Made by a program: the position numbers and the translations under genes. Below, in pieces: positions 18,735 through 26,879 of a stretch of DNA of 64,000 nt. A model generated the notes under the pieces. That model was not told the DNA's origin and made no database searches. It worked only from the letters and a program-made list of their open reading frames with translations. Each line of letters starts with the position of its first letter. Position 1 is the stretch's first letter. The DNA is taken from assembly GCF_002119765.1 (NCBI RefSeq), contig NZ_CP021112.1, positions 4,520,501 through 4,584,500 on the forward strand, in the 5' to 3' direction. Source of the stretch: Pseudorhodoplanes sinuspersici (GTDB taxonomy: Bacteria; Pseudomonadota; Alphaproteobacteria; Rhizobiales; Xanthobacteraceae).

Positions 18735-18974
18735 TCAGAGTCTGGTCCAACGAATATCGCCGAAGTCTTCGCGGAAGGCGAAGCGCTTCAGGTGATCGAC
18801 CACGACATTCTGCGTGCGTTCCAGCGTGGCTTCGTCACCGGCCCGAATGCGCATGGTCAGTGCGTCATCCGTCGCTGAGAAATCACACAGCCGATCGTCC
18901 GAAAAAGGTTCACGCCCGCTCTCCGGCGTGAATTCGACCGCGAATTTGTGACTCCAGTGTTTGCAAATTTGCAA
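18735..18974 (-). CDS. DUF2218 family protein, start uncertain
   Basis: Small protein of unknown function, 79 residues from a TTG at 18974. The DUF2218 core is clear: C-K-H-W-S-H-K-F-A-V-E-F, L-C-D-F-S-A-T-D-D-A-L, V-V-V-D-H-L-K-R-F-A-F-R-E-D-F and a final I-R-W-T-R-L. Relatives have about 12-15 more N-terminal residues. Homology-like residues continue upstream in frame, overlapping the preceding gene, and no good start is seen there. The gene may use the TTG 5 bases after the upstream stop, or be 5'-eroded. Confidence 0.65.
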   Translation of the reverse strand: MQICKHWSHKFAVEFTPESGREPFSDDRLCDFSATDDALTMRIRAGDEATLERTQNVVVDHLKRFAFREDFGDIRWTRL

Positions 18975-18979
18975 ATGCT

Positions 18980-19492
18980 CTAATCCGCGGGTTTGGCGCC
19001 GACGTGGAAGCCGCCGCGAAGGGCACTCATCCGTTGAGCGACGGATTGGTCCATCGGCTTCGTGTTGACAGTCCAACTCGCCGCTTCGTCGCAGATGACA
19101 TCCTCGCCATCCCGAATTGTCCAGGTCGCATTGTCAATCCAGCGCTGGCGACAGATGTTGCCATAGACCGGGACGAACAGGAGGGCGCCCTTCTTCAGTT
19201 CTTCTTTTGTCGCCAATGCAATTTGCTCGGCTCGGAGCGCCGTCCGTGCAGCTTCACCGGCAATTTGGGCTTGTACGCCATATCCGAGCAGCAACGCGCC
19301 CAGCATCAGAGTCACCGCAACGGCGATCATGACACCGCGTTGTTGCTCCTTGCGCCAGGACCGGGCGGTGGGGACCGCCGGCTGTACCGGCAAACCACGC
19401 GGTGCAGGATTTCCGCGCACTCCAGAATTTCGCGAGGATGAAGAGTTGTACCGGACCGGCGGACGCGGCGGCTGCCATTTTTTATTGGTCAT
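18980..19492 (-). CDS. One-helix membrane protein, C-x19-C family (paralogue B)
   Basis: Hypothetical protein of 170 residues. The first ~50 are Pro/Arg/Ser-rich and probably cytoplasmic. A membrane helix at about 54-74 (G-V-M-I-A-V-A-V-T-L-M-L-G-A-L-L-L-G-Y) follows, then a short helical linker. The exported domain has C114, R-Q-R-W-I-D-N-A-T-W-T-I-R-D-G-E-D-V-I and C134-D. The same I-D-N-x-T-W-x-I-R motif and Cys spacing occur at 16703. The DUF2218 gene begins 5 bases after its stop. Its ATG overlaps by 4 nt the end of a doubtful upstream frame. Confidence 0.72.
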   Translation of the reverse strand: MTNKKWQPPRPPVRYNSSSSRNSGVRGNPAPRGLPVQPAVPTARSWRKEQQRGVMIAVAVTLMLGALLLGYGVQAQIAGEAARTALRAEQIALATKEELKKGALLFVPVYGNICRQRWIDNATWTIRDGEDVICDEAASWTVNTKPMDQSVAQRMSALRGGFHVGAKPAD

Positions 19493-19618
19493 AAAGGCTG
19501 CATTCCCATCACAGCAGCTAAGTAGCCATAAAGCATTCCCCGCCGATGAAAGGTGAAGTTCGTTTTTGTTTCAAATTGTATCGAAGCCGAAGGCGGCGGA
19601 GATAAAACATTTGTCGTT

Positions 19619-19809
19619 TTATTGTGCCGGCGCCTTCGTATCGGCGCGCTTTGGCCAAACGTGCATTCACGGATATCGTCGAGCTTCCACTGATTGCCTT
19701 CACGCACCGAGGCATAACGGACGACCAGGGGCAGCTCTTTTGCGCTGACGCAGCCACCCGTCGCGGCGGTGTCATCCGGCTTTTCCGATTTAATCCCATT
19801 CCCACGCAT
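19619..19809 (-). pseudogene. Possible small gene remnant with a frameshift
   Basis: From an ATG at 19809 one frame has strong GC3 codon use for about 50 codons, including G-G-C-V-S-A-K-E-L-P-L-V-V-R-Y-A and E-G-N-Q-W-K-L-D-D-I-R-E-C. Codon quality then fails near 19655. Another frame continues well with P-K-R-A-D-T-K-A-P-A-Q and a stop at 19619, just before a hairpin. This looks like a frameshifted gene or a sequencing slip. Read straight through, the first frame ends on the start codon of the 19492 gene. I recognise no family. The stretch 19810-19909 shows nothing else. Confidence 0.3.
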
Positions 19810-19909
19810 TGACCCTGCGGCTCGAAGCGCCGACATAGTCGGCCGCCATGTTTTGCGGTATCTGAAATATCGCGGCCAAATCAGAACTGCTTTGCCACAC
19901 GTCAGCGCC

Positions 19910-20434
19910 ATGAAGAGAAGATCCATTGCCGTTTTCGCTGGACTGGCCCTGCTGGCGATTGCCGGGGCCTTCGCGGTGCCTGTCATGATGACGGCTGCCA
20001 TTGTCGATCCAGGCCAGACGACGCCGACAGATCAGGCGATGATTGCGCATTGGGAAAAGCATCGGAAGACGCTGGATCAGATTACCGAAATGCTGCGGAG
20101 CGATCCGGCGCTGAACCGGCTCGGCATGAACTGGAGCGATCCGGACGATCCAACGCGCGCCCATGTGCCGCCGGAACGCATCGCCGATTACCGCGATCTG
20201 ATGCGCGAAGCGTCCATTATCAGCGTCAGCCGCGGCCACCGCTCGGTGCAATTCCTGTTCCATTCCAGTGGTCTTTCCGTCGGCGGTTTCGGCAAGAGCT
20301 TCGTGCGCGGTGAAGCATCGCGCCATGCCGAAGTGATCGATGGCGATCTCGATGCGGCCGCGGCGGATCGGCCGAAGGTTCTTCTGCAACGTCCCATCGA
20401 CGATGGCTGGTGGCTGCAGCGCGACGGAAGTTGA
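19910..20434 (+). CDS. Hypothetical exported or membrane-anchored protein
   Basis: Protein of 174 residues. A basic start (M-K-R-R-S-I-A-V-F) leads into a hydrophobic stretch to about 30, a signal peptide or anchor (no lipobox Cys). The rest is soluble and charged: A-H-W-E-K-H-R-K-T-L-D-Q-I-T-E-M-L near 43, S-V-S-R-G-H-R-S-V-Q-F-L-F-H-S near 105, and D-G-W-W-L-Q-R-D near the end. The frame is open upstream to 19769, but the ATG at 19910 gives the signal sequence. It converges on the DoxX gene. I do not recognise the family. Confidence 0.65.
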   Translation: MKRRSIAVFAGLALLAIAGAFAVPVMMTAAIVDPGQTTPTDQAMIAHWEKHRKTLDQITEMLRSDPALNRLGMNWSDPDDPTRAHVPPERIADYRDLMREASIISVSRGHRSVQFLFHSSGLSVGGFGKSFVRGEASRHAEVIDGDLDAAAADRPKVLLQRPIDDGWWLQRDGS

Positions 20435-20449
20435 TCCTCCATTCTCAGC

Positions 20450-21277
20450 CTAAGCAGTTGCCAACATGCGCAACCGCTTAGGCATCAGACCGGCACGGCC
20501 GATCACGCCGTCGAGCGAGAACGGACCTGCGCCGCGCGGCATGAAGGTCAGAAACAGAACCATCATCAGCAGCGGGTATTCCCAGCCGCCGCCGGCATTG
20601 GCCCAGATGAAGCCATTGTGGAAATGCCCGCCGATGACCGTGGCAATGAAGAAGTATAACGCAGCGCAAGGCGCGGCGAGGCGTGTGAGCAAACCGAGCC
20701 CCATACCGATGACGATGCCGAATTCGCAAAGCCCCCCAAGGACAACGAAGAATTCCGGATAGGGCAATCCCATGCCGGCGAAAGCTTTCACATCGTCGAG
20801 ACGCGGGCCGGGACCGGCAAACAGCTTCTCTGTACAATGTGGCACGAGGTCAAAGCCGATATAGATACGGATGATTGTCAGGTGCCAGTCGGGCGCGCTC
20901 ATGAATGCCGCTGCGCCGCGGGCAGGATCCTTGCGCAGACAATCGAAGAACTGGAGCACGAAGGCGATGAAGGCTGCGAGCAGCGGCCATGTCACGATGG
21001 CAACGCCATGCAGGCCGGCAATGCGCCAACCGATCAGCATGGCCATCAGACCGCCCAGAAATCCGGCGACCGGGGAACGAGGCATGACCAGAATTGTGAT
21101 CGCGACCGACAAGGCGAGCCAAGTCAACATGAACACTTTGGCTTGCAGTGGCAGCGTTGCGGCAGGAAGAGTTGCTGCGGCGTAGATCGCTGCGATCAGA
21201 CCGATCGCAGTGAGACTGCCCGTGACCAGCGGAGAAATATGCGCCGGCCGAGGCTCGGCGGTATCGTTCGCATCCAT
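20450..21277 (-). CDS. DoxX family membrane protein
   Basis: Integral membrane protein of 275 residues. Four hydrophobic segments in the first ~110 residues precede a DoxX domain (about 130-265): R-I-Y-I-G-F-D-L-V-P-H-C-T-E-K-L-F, a G-x-x-E-F-G-I-V-I-G-M-G segment, and G-G-H-F-H-N-G-F-I-W-A-N-A-G-G-G-W-E-Y-P. DoxX proteins are linked to quinone or thiosulfate redox in some organisms, but the function of most is unknown. The N-terminal extension is larger than in minimal DoxX proteins. It lies 27 bases after the SDR gene on the same strand. Confidence 0.82.
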   Translation of the reverse strand: MDANDTAEPRPAHISPLVTGSLTAIGLIAAIYAAATLPAATLPLQAKVFMLTWLALSVAITILVMPRSPVAGFLGGLMAMLIGWRIAGLHGVAIVTWPLLAAFIAFVLQFFDCLRKDPARGAAAFMSAPDWHLTIIRIYIGFDLVPHCTEKLFAGPGPRLDDVKAFAGMGLPYPEFFVVLGGLCEFGIVIGMGLGLLTRLAAPCAALYFFIATVIGGHFHNGFIWANAGGGWEYPLLMMVLFLTFMPRGAGPFSLDGVIGRAGLMPKRLRMLATA

Positions 21278-21304
21278 GTGTGTTTTCTCGCTGGTTCAAA
21301 GCAG

Positions 21305-22162
21305 CTATTCGCGCTCGACATCATGCGGGATTTTCCGTGACATCCACCAATCGACCACGCGGTCGCTGGCAAGATAGCGTCCGACCGGACCGAAATGGGC
21401 CCAGAAGCCGACATTGTATCGTGTACGGGGGCGGGGGGTGGTGCCGGCCTTGAAGACCACGCGCGCGACCTTGTCGAGCGGCATGGTGCCGAACGTCTTT
21501 GGGTCGAGGAAATGCAGCATGTAGGCGCCGACATTGCGGCTATAGATGCGGTAGGGTGAATCCGGCCCCATATCGGGGATGTTGCCGATCACCTTGTCGC
21601 GGTAGGGCGATACGAAAGGGCCCGGCAATACATTCACCAGGTCGACGCCGAATGGTTTGACTTCCGCTCGCATAGCGTCGGCCAGCGCCTCTACGGCATA
21701 TTTTGTCATATGATAGACGCCACCGCCCTGGGCTGTGACGCGGCCTGCGAGCGATGAAATATTGACGATGCGTCCACGACCGGCCCGTCGCATGCCTGGC
21801 ATGACGAGCTGCGACATGCGCAGAAGTCCAAACACATTCGTTTCGAACGCACGACGGACGAGCTCCGGAGACACTTCCTCCAGCGGCCCGTATTGGCCAT
21901 AGCCTGCATTGTTGATCAGCACACCGACCGGGCCATGCCGCTGCGTCACATCCCGGACGACGGCCTGCTGCGAAATCTCGTCGGTGACATCCAGTGGCAA
22001 AGTTTCGCAGCCGGCGGCGGCCAGTCTTTTCAGTTTCAATGGATCGCGGGCGGTGGCGATGGTGAGGAAACCTGCTTCGCGAAAGAGCAGGGCGGTGGCT
22101 TCGCCGAGACCGCTGGAGCAGCCGGTGATCAGGACAGGGGCGGATTTGGATGGAGCGGACAT
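21305..22162 (-). CDS. Short-chain dehydrogenase/reductase
   Basis: NAD(P)-dependent oxidoreductase of 285 residues, classical SDR fold. Cofactor loop T-G-C-S-S-G-L-G at 13-20, N-N-A-G-Y at 84-88, catalytic S136/S137 in N-I-S-S-L-A-G, and Y150-H-M-T-K154. The C-terminal extension (about 200-285) is longer than in minimal SDRs. The substrate cannot be inferred. It lies upstream of the DoxX gene, and the HAD phosphatase gene is 41 bases further upstream on the same strand, so one transcript may cover GNAT-HAD-SDR-DoxX. Confidence 0.9.
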   Translation of the reverse strand: MSAPSKSAPVLITGCSSGLGEATALLFREAGFLTIATARDPLKLKRLAAAGCETLPLDVTDEISQQAVVRDVTQRHGPVGVLINNAGYGQYGPLEEVSPELVRRAFETNVFGLLRMSQLVMPGMRRAGRGRIVNISSLAGRVTAQGGGVYHMTKYAVEALADAMRAEVKPFGVDLVNVLPGPFVSPYRDKVIGNIPDMGPDSPYRIYSRNVGAYMLHFLDPKTFGTMPLDKVARVVFKAGTTPRPRTRYNVGFWAHFGPVGRYLASDRVVDWWMSRKIPHDVERE

Positions 22163-22203
22163 TGCGCCTCTTTACGATAACGACGACACGGCACAGCTCC
22201 ATG

Positions 22204-22869
22204 TTAGGCGAAAGTCGTTGCGCGAGGATTATTTTTCTTGCCCACAAGCGTGATCGTAATGTCATCAACGGTGCTGAAAATCTCATCCGGGTTCAGTGAC
22301 CGCAGAATATCGGGATCGGCATAGCCCCAAGTCACCGCGCCAAAGGCAATGCCGGCCGCGCGTGCCGCCTCACAGTCCCGTGCTTCATCGCCAATGGCAA
22401 TCGTCTGTTGTGGCGGAACACCCGCCCGCTTCATCACCCGCGAGAATTTTGCAGCCTTGCCGAATAGTGAGGCACCACAATCGAAATGGTTGAACAGCAG
22501 CGCATGATCCGGCCCAAGCTGCAGCCGGGCGTTGGCTTCGTTGTCCGACGAGACCAGCGCCAATAGGGTACCTGCCTCTTTCAGGGCTTTCAGCATCGCC
22601 GGCACGCCAGCAAAGAGCGGTATGTTTTGCAGATGCGAGCGCTTCAAACCGCGCATGCGCGAGGCGATCATCGGCAGTTTCCAGAGCGGAACATCGAGAG
22701 ATTTCAGAATCTCGCGTGAACCCTTGCGTCTTAATGCATCGATCTCGCCCGCGTCGATTGGCTTGAAGTCAAACTCGCGTGCGACATCGTTCACCACCCG
22801 CAGAAACCACGGGAAGCTGTCGGCCAAAGTGCCGTCGAGATCGAAAATGGCGAGCTTGTATTTCGGCAA
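22204..22869 (-). CDS. HAD superfamily hydrolase (subfamily IA)
   Basis: Phosphatase-like protein of 221 residues. The nucleophile motif F-D-L-D-G-T-L-A-D is at 9-17 (D10, D12). Motif II is in L-V-S-S-D-N-E-A-N near 108, and motif IV in I-G-D-E-A-R-D-C-E-A-A near 166. The cap insert between motifs I and II places it with phosphoglycolate phosphatase-like enzymes, but the substrate is not known. It starts 6 bases after the small acetyltransferase gene on the same strand. Confidence 0.9.
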   Translation of the reverse strand: MPKYKLAIFDLDGTLADSFPWFLRVVNDVAREFDFKPIDAGEIDALRRKGSREILKSLDVPLWKLPMIASRMRGLKRSHLQNIPLFAGVPAMLKALKEAGTLLALVSSDNEANARLQLGPDHALLFNHFDCGASLFGKAAKFSRVMKRAGVPPQQTIAIGDEARDCEAARAAGIAFGAVTWGYADPDILRSLNPDEIFSTVDDITITLVGKKNNPRATTFA

Positions 22870-22875
22870 TGTGAC

Positions 22876-23151
22876 TTAAGCCACGAGATCGGCGAATTCG
22901 GCATGCTTGGCGATGAAGGCCGAGATGAACGGGCATTTCGGGATGACCTTCAGGCCGCGCGCACGCACCTGTTCCAGCGCACCGTGGGCGAGCCTTGAGC
23001 CGATGCCCTGGCCGGATAATTCGTGCGGCACTTCGGTATGCGTGAAGGTGATGATGCCGGGCGCCAGCGTGTAATAGGCGAGCGCGAGATGATCGCCCGC
23101 CTTCAATTCGAAACGATGTTCGGCGGGATTGTCGGTAACGGCGTCTGTCAT
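22876..23151 (-). CDS. Small GNAT-like N-acetyltransferase (YjdJ type)
   Basis: A 91-residue protein of the minimal GCN5-related group. The acetyl-CoA loop is visible in E-L-S-G-Q-G-I-G-S-R-L-A-H-G-A-L near 44-58, preceded by I-T-F-T-H-T-E-V-P. C-P-F-I-S-A-F-I near 73-80 is the conserved end motif. The single-domain length is normal for this group, which modifies unknown substrates. First gene of the minus-strand run towards DoxX. Confidence 0.88.
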   Translation of the reverse strand: MTDAVTDNPAEHRFELKAGDHLALAYYTLAPGIITFTHTEVPHELSGQGIGSRLAHGALEQVRARGLKVIPKCPFISAFIAKHAEFADLVA

Positions 23152-23266
23152 TTATCGGCCCTTAAGCAATCAGCCCTGAAATTCAGGATGATTCGATAGC
23201 ACAAAACCGCATGAACGAGCATAAAGGCCGACCTTTCAGTCCCTGAGCGCGGACGGATCATATGCT

Positions 23267-23869
23267 TTATGCGGACCTCGTCTTGTCGCGCGCACGGCGG
23301 AACGGCACGACGAACAAAGCCGCGACGGGAATATGCAGCACGACGCCTAGGACGAGCACAAGGACGACCTGCAACCCGGACAGGGTGCCCGCGGAAACTT
23401 CACGCGTCAGCACCCAAATCGTAAATGGCAGGAACAGTACGATCGAGGTGATAAGGCCGGGATTGTAAATGCGAAAGCGGATCGAGGTGACAATGTGGAT
23501 GACAGCATTGATCAGCGTCACGCCAACCCAGCCAAGGCCAATCCACCGCAGCGGCCCAGGGAACAAAGCGGCAAGAGCGACCGGCAGCCAGACATAACCG
23601 ATGTTGATCAGCGCGACGCCGCCTTCGTCCACTGGCCAGTCGTCATTGCCGCTTTTGAAGACATGGGCATTGGCGAATTGGCGGAAGCCCCCCGGCCACA
23701 GATGCTCCTCGGTCTGGTGTACCATGTAGATGACGAGCAGGGCGGCGAACAGCGCCCGTTCGCTGGTGGGATCGCTGCGGAACAGGATGAGCCATAAGAC
23801 GGCGCCGATCGCAGCCAGTGCCGGAAGCCACTTCTGCCAGTTCGCCGATGTGTAAGAGAGCGGATGCAT
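23267..23869 (-). CDS. HXXEE domain membrane protein
   Basis: Membrane protein of 200 residues with about six hydrophobic segments. The name-giving H-Q-T-E-E-H-L-W-P-G-G motif lies near residue 54, followed by a conserved Asn/His (F-A-N-A-H-V-F) and later H-I-V-T-S-I-R. These His and Glu residues suggest a metal site in the membrane, but no function has been established. The ATG at 23869 with AAAGGATC upstream is preferred to the ATG 30 bases earlier. The stretch 23152-23266 holds nothing I can assign. Confidence 0.82.
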   Translation of the reverse strand: MHPLSYTSANWQKWLPALAAIGAVLWLILFRSDPTSERALFAALLVIYMVHQTEEHLWPGGFRQFANAHVFKSGNDDWPVDEGGVALINIGYVWLPVALAALFPGPLRWIGLGWVGVTLINAVIHIVTSIRFRIYNPGLITSIVLFLPFTIWVLTREVSAGTLSGLQVVLVLVLGVVLHIPVAALFVVPFRRARDKTRSA

Positions 23870-23928
23870 GCAGGGTGATCCTTTAAGGATGGGACGCACG
23901 CGACTCTATTTCTAGTAATATTGTAGCA

Positions 23929-24723
23929 CTAATCCTGATCCTCATTCGGAATCTTCAGCATCTTGCCGCAAGCCTTGCAATGAACTGCGTCCGGGTCGTG
24001 CATCAGCAATCCGCAATCGGGGCATTCGAACCGTACCTTGCGCGGCCGCAGGAGAGCGCGGGCGAGATTGAAGAATAAGGTCACGCCGAAGATCATGATC
24101 GCGACTGAGATCAGCCGGCCGGTGGTGCCCTGCAGCGTGATGTCGCCGAAACCGGTGGTCGTCAGCGCGGTGACAGTGAAATAGAGCGCATCGGCGTAAT
24201 TGGTGATGCCTGGATTGATGAGGTGCTGCGTCTCGTAGACGAAGCCGGTCGTCACGAACAGGAACACCGCGAAATTGGCGACCGCGAGAAAGACCTCCTC
24301 GTTCCGGCGGAAGTAGGGGAAGTCGGCGCGAAGCCGCGCCAGCAATTGATAGCTGTGCAAGAGGCGCAAGGTGCGCAGCACCCGCAAGAAGCCCACCGGT
24401 TCGCCAGCCAGTGGAGCCAGAAACGATACGATCGACGCTGCATCGGCCCAGGTGACAGGATGCAGAAGGTCGCGCAACGGCCGGTTGCTGATGAACAATC
24501 GCGCGCAGAAATCGGCGAGGATCAGAACGCCGAAGATGACATCAAGCACCTCGACCCAGTTCTCGCGTGCGCCGAACGAGGTGGCGACAATGAAGATCAG
24601 CGTGACGATGTCGAAGACGAGGAGACCATAGCGGAAGCGATGCGCCTCGGCGGAATGACCTTCATAGAGCGTTTTCAGCCGATTGCGGAAGCCGGCGACG
24701 GGGGATGCGGGGGCTGCACTCAT
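23929..24723 (-). CDS. Voltage-gated-type cation channel with C-terminal zinc ribbon
   Basis: Six-helix potassium-channel-like protein of 264 residues. The S4-like helix has Arg at every third position (R114, R117, R120). The pore loop has the selectivity filter T-T-T-G-F-G-D at 188-194, close to the T-V-G-Y-G of K+ channels. After S6 a tail carries C234-x2-C237-x11-C249-x2-C252, a zinc ribbon or rubredoxin-like knuckle. This could be a cytoplasmic metal or redox sensor gating the channel; that is inference. Ion selectivity is probable but not certain. Confidence 0.85.
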   Translation of the reverse strand: MSAAPASPVAGFRNRLKTLYEGHSAEAHRFRYGLLVFDIVTLIFIVATSFGARENWVEVLDVIFGVLILADFCARLFISNRPLRDLLHPVTWADAASIVSFLAPLAGEPVGFLRVLRTLRLLHSYQLLARLRADFPYFRRNEEVFLAVANFAVFLFVTTGFVYETQHLINPGITNYADALYFTVTALTTTGFGDITLQGTTGRLISVAIMIFGVTLFFNLARALLRPRKVRFECPDCGLLMHDPDAVHCKACGKMLKIPNEDQD

Positions 24724-24872
24724 CTTGTACGGGGGCTCGAAACCACTGCTACGACGCTGCGACCCTTAATGGTGTTCCGTACAACGGCCGCGATCCGATA
24801 TCCGGATCATAAGCGCAGATCAGCCGAGGGGGATTAGTTTCTTTACCCTCACCCCGTGTGGTTCCATCGCCG

Positions 24873-26006
24873 TTAACCAGCCGCCCGCGCCTCGTGGAAC
24901 GAGACCAGTTGCCGGCGATCCTCATCCCACAATGTCAGCCGCACGCAGCCAAGACTCTGCAGCAAGGTCAGGCGGCCGATCTTGCCGAGCTCGGGGTGAT
25001 CGCGGAGCACACGCGGCAGCCGGTAATAGGGAATGCGGCTGCACAGATGATGAATGTGATGGATGCCGATATTGGCGGTGAACCAGCGCAGCACAGGCGG
25101 CAGATCGTAATGTGACGAACCATGCAGGGCTGCGTTATGCAGATCCCAGTTCGCATTGCGGTTCCACGACGTCTGCTCGAACTGATGCTGGACATAGAAC
25201 AGCCAGACGCCGAGCGAGGCCGCGATCAGCATGATCGGCACATGCACCAGCAGAAAGGCCTTAAGGCCGATGAACCAGATCAGCGTGCCGGCAATCAGCG
25301 CCATCGCCGCATTGGTGGCCATGGTGCTGACCCAGGGCAGCCAGCCGCCACGCATCATGCCGACCGGCAGGCGGTGTTGCAGGAGGAACAGATAAGCCGG
25401 CCCGATACCGAACATCACCAACGGGTGCCGGTAGAGACGGTATTGCAGACGGCCGAACCGCGAGCGGCCGAGATATTCGCGCACGGTGAGGGTGTCGATG
25501 TCGCCGATGCCGCGGCGGTCGAGATTGCCGGACGTGGCGTGATGGAGGGAGTGGCTGCGGCGCCAGAAGTCATAAGGCGTCATGGTGAGAACGCCGATGA
25601 CGCGGCCGATCCAGTCATTCGCCTGCTTGTGCGGAAAGAAGGCGCCATGGCCGCAATCGTGCTGGATCATGAACAGCCGCACCAGAAAGCCGGCGGCCGG
25701 CACGGCGATCAGCAGTGCGAGCCAATAGCCGACGAATGTCACTGCTGCCCACATCACGAACCACAAGGCCACGAGCGGCAGAAAGGTGATCGCAAGTTCG
25801 ATCACGCTGCGGATACGGCTTGGCTCGCGATAGCGATTGAGGATGCGGGTCCAGTTGCGGGCATCGGTCACGTCGGGGGTGGCGGGATCTTCGGTCACAC
25901 AGTTGCGGGCAATCGCGTCTGCGGTGGCGACCGGCGTACCGGTCGTCTTCGGTCCGTTGAGATGAATCAAGGCAATTCCGTTTCGGCCGGTGCCTGGCAC
26001 CGGCAT
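24873..26006 (-). CDS. Membrane fatty acid desaturase family protein
   Basis: Di-iron membrane enzyme of 377 residues introducing double bonds into acyl chains. All three histidine boxes are present: H-D-C-G-H (116-120), H-S-L-H-H (152-156) and H-H-I-H-H (316-320). Paired hydrophobic segments flank them (about 70-110 and 225-275). The third box with the omega-3/delta-12-like spacing fits the acyl-lipid desaturase group; regiospecificity cannot be read. The N-terminal ~45 residues are poorly family-like, so the true start may lie further in. No neighbour suggests an operon. Confidence 0.9.
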   Translation of the reverse strand: MPVPGTGRNGIALIHLNGPKTTGTPVATADAIARNCVTEDPATPDVTDARNWTRILNRYREPSRIRSVIELAITFLPLVALWFVMWAAVTFVGYWLALLIAVPAAGFLVRLFMIQHDCGHGAFFPHKQANDWIGRVIGVLTMTPYDFWRRSHSLHHATSGNLDRRGIGDIDTLTVREYLGRSRFGRLQYRLYRHPLVMFGIGPAYLFLLQHRLPVGMMRGGWLPWVSTMATNAAMALIAGTLIWFIGLKAFLLVHVPIMLIAASLGVWLFYVQHQFEQTSWNRNANWDLHNAALHGSSHYDLPPVLRWFTANIGIHHIHHLCSRIPYYRLPRVLRDHPELGKIGRLTLLQSLGCVRLTLWDEDRRQLVSFHEARAAG

Positions 26007-26200
26007 TGCGCCGCCCGCGCTTGGTGTCGGTCTTTCGAGGTTCGATTAGCACGAAGCCGAACCAAAAGGCATAAATATGTTCTCCCTGAATGGGTGCGGA
26101 ACCGGGATGTCTTTTGCCGGTTGTCATGCGGGCATTGACATGGCGGGCACTCACACGGCGCATCTACGTGCGCTCTCAACGTCCAAAGGGGACACGCATC

Positions 26201-26764
26201 ATGGCAAAGGCAAAGAAGGCTGCCAAAAGGACAACGGCCAGAGCAACGACGAAGAAAACCGCGAAACGCAGGACGACGCGCAGGGCCTCTGCCGGACGCG
26301 CCGGCGCCAAGCGCGCGACCTCGCGGCGCGCCAGCAGCAAGGCCGGCCCGATGGGCATAAGCGGGATGTTCGATTTCACGCCGCCCGGCTGGGTCAGGGA
26401 CGTGATGAATTCGCAGACCAGCCGCGTGATCATGGCCGAGGCGCTGGTGGCTGCGGCCGGTGCCGCCGCAGCCGTGCTGGCCGCGTCGCGGACCGAGAGC
26501 GGCCAGAAAGCCGGGCAGGCACTGGCCGATGGCGGCACGCTGATGAAGGAAGCCGCGATCAGCGCCGCCGCGGCCGCGCGCGACGTGATCAGCAGGGGTG
26601 CATCCGATGCGCTCGGCTCCGCCGCCCGCACGCTGATGGGGGCGGCCGAGGAAACGCAGCGGGAGGTGGCTGAGCGGGCTTTTCGCATGACGCGCGACAA
26701 GGACCAGTCGCATGATATGGCCGAGGAGGCCCGGCGTTATCGCGAGCGCGAAAAGCCGCACTGA
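26201..26764 (+). CDS. Basic Ala/Lys-rich protein (histone H1-like N-terminus)
   Basis: Protein of 187 residues. The first ~48 are almost only Lys, Arg, Ala, Thr and Ser (K-K-A-A-K-R-T-T-A-R-A-T-T-K-K), like bacterial histone-H1-type tails. A short F-D-F-T-P-P-G-W-V-R-D segment follows. The remainder is an Ala-rich helical region (A-L-V-A-A-A-G-A-A-A-A-V-L-A-A-S) with a charged end. This may be a nucleoid-associated or granule-associated (phasin-like) protein. AAAGGGG stands 11 nt before the ATG at 26201. No known family is recognised with confidence. Confidence 0.65.
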   Translation: MAKAKKAAKRTTARATTKKTAKRRTTRRASAGRAGAKRATSRRASSKAGPMGISGMFDFTPPGWVRDVMNSQTSRVIMAEALVAAAGAAAAVLAASRTESGQKAGQALADGGTLMKEAAISAAAAARDVISRGASDALGSAARTLMGAAEETQREVAERAFRMTRDKDQSHDMAEEARRYREREKPH

Positions 26765-26879
26765 CCGCACCGCAAAGACAGAAGGGGCGATGGTGATAGG
26801 CCGGGCTGCGTCAAAGCGCGCCCGTTGTTGATTTGCGATATCTCAAGCGGCCCCGTCGTCCGCCATGCTAGGATTATGC

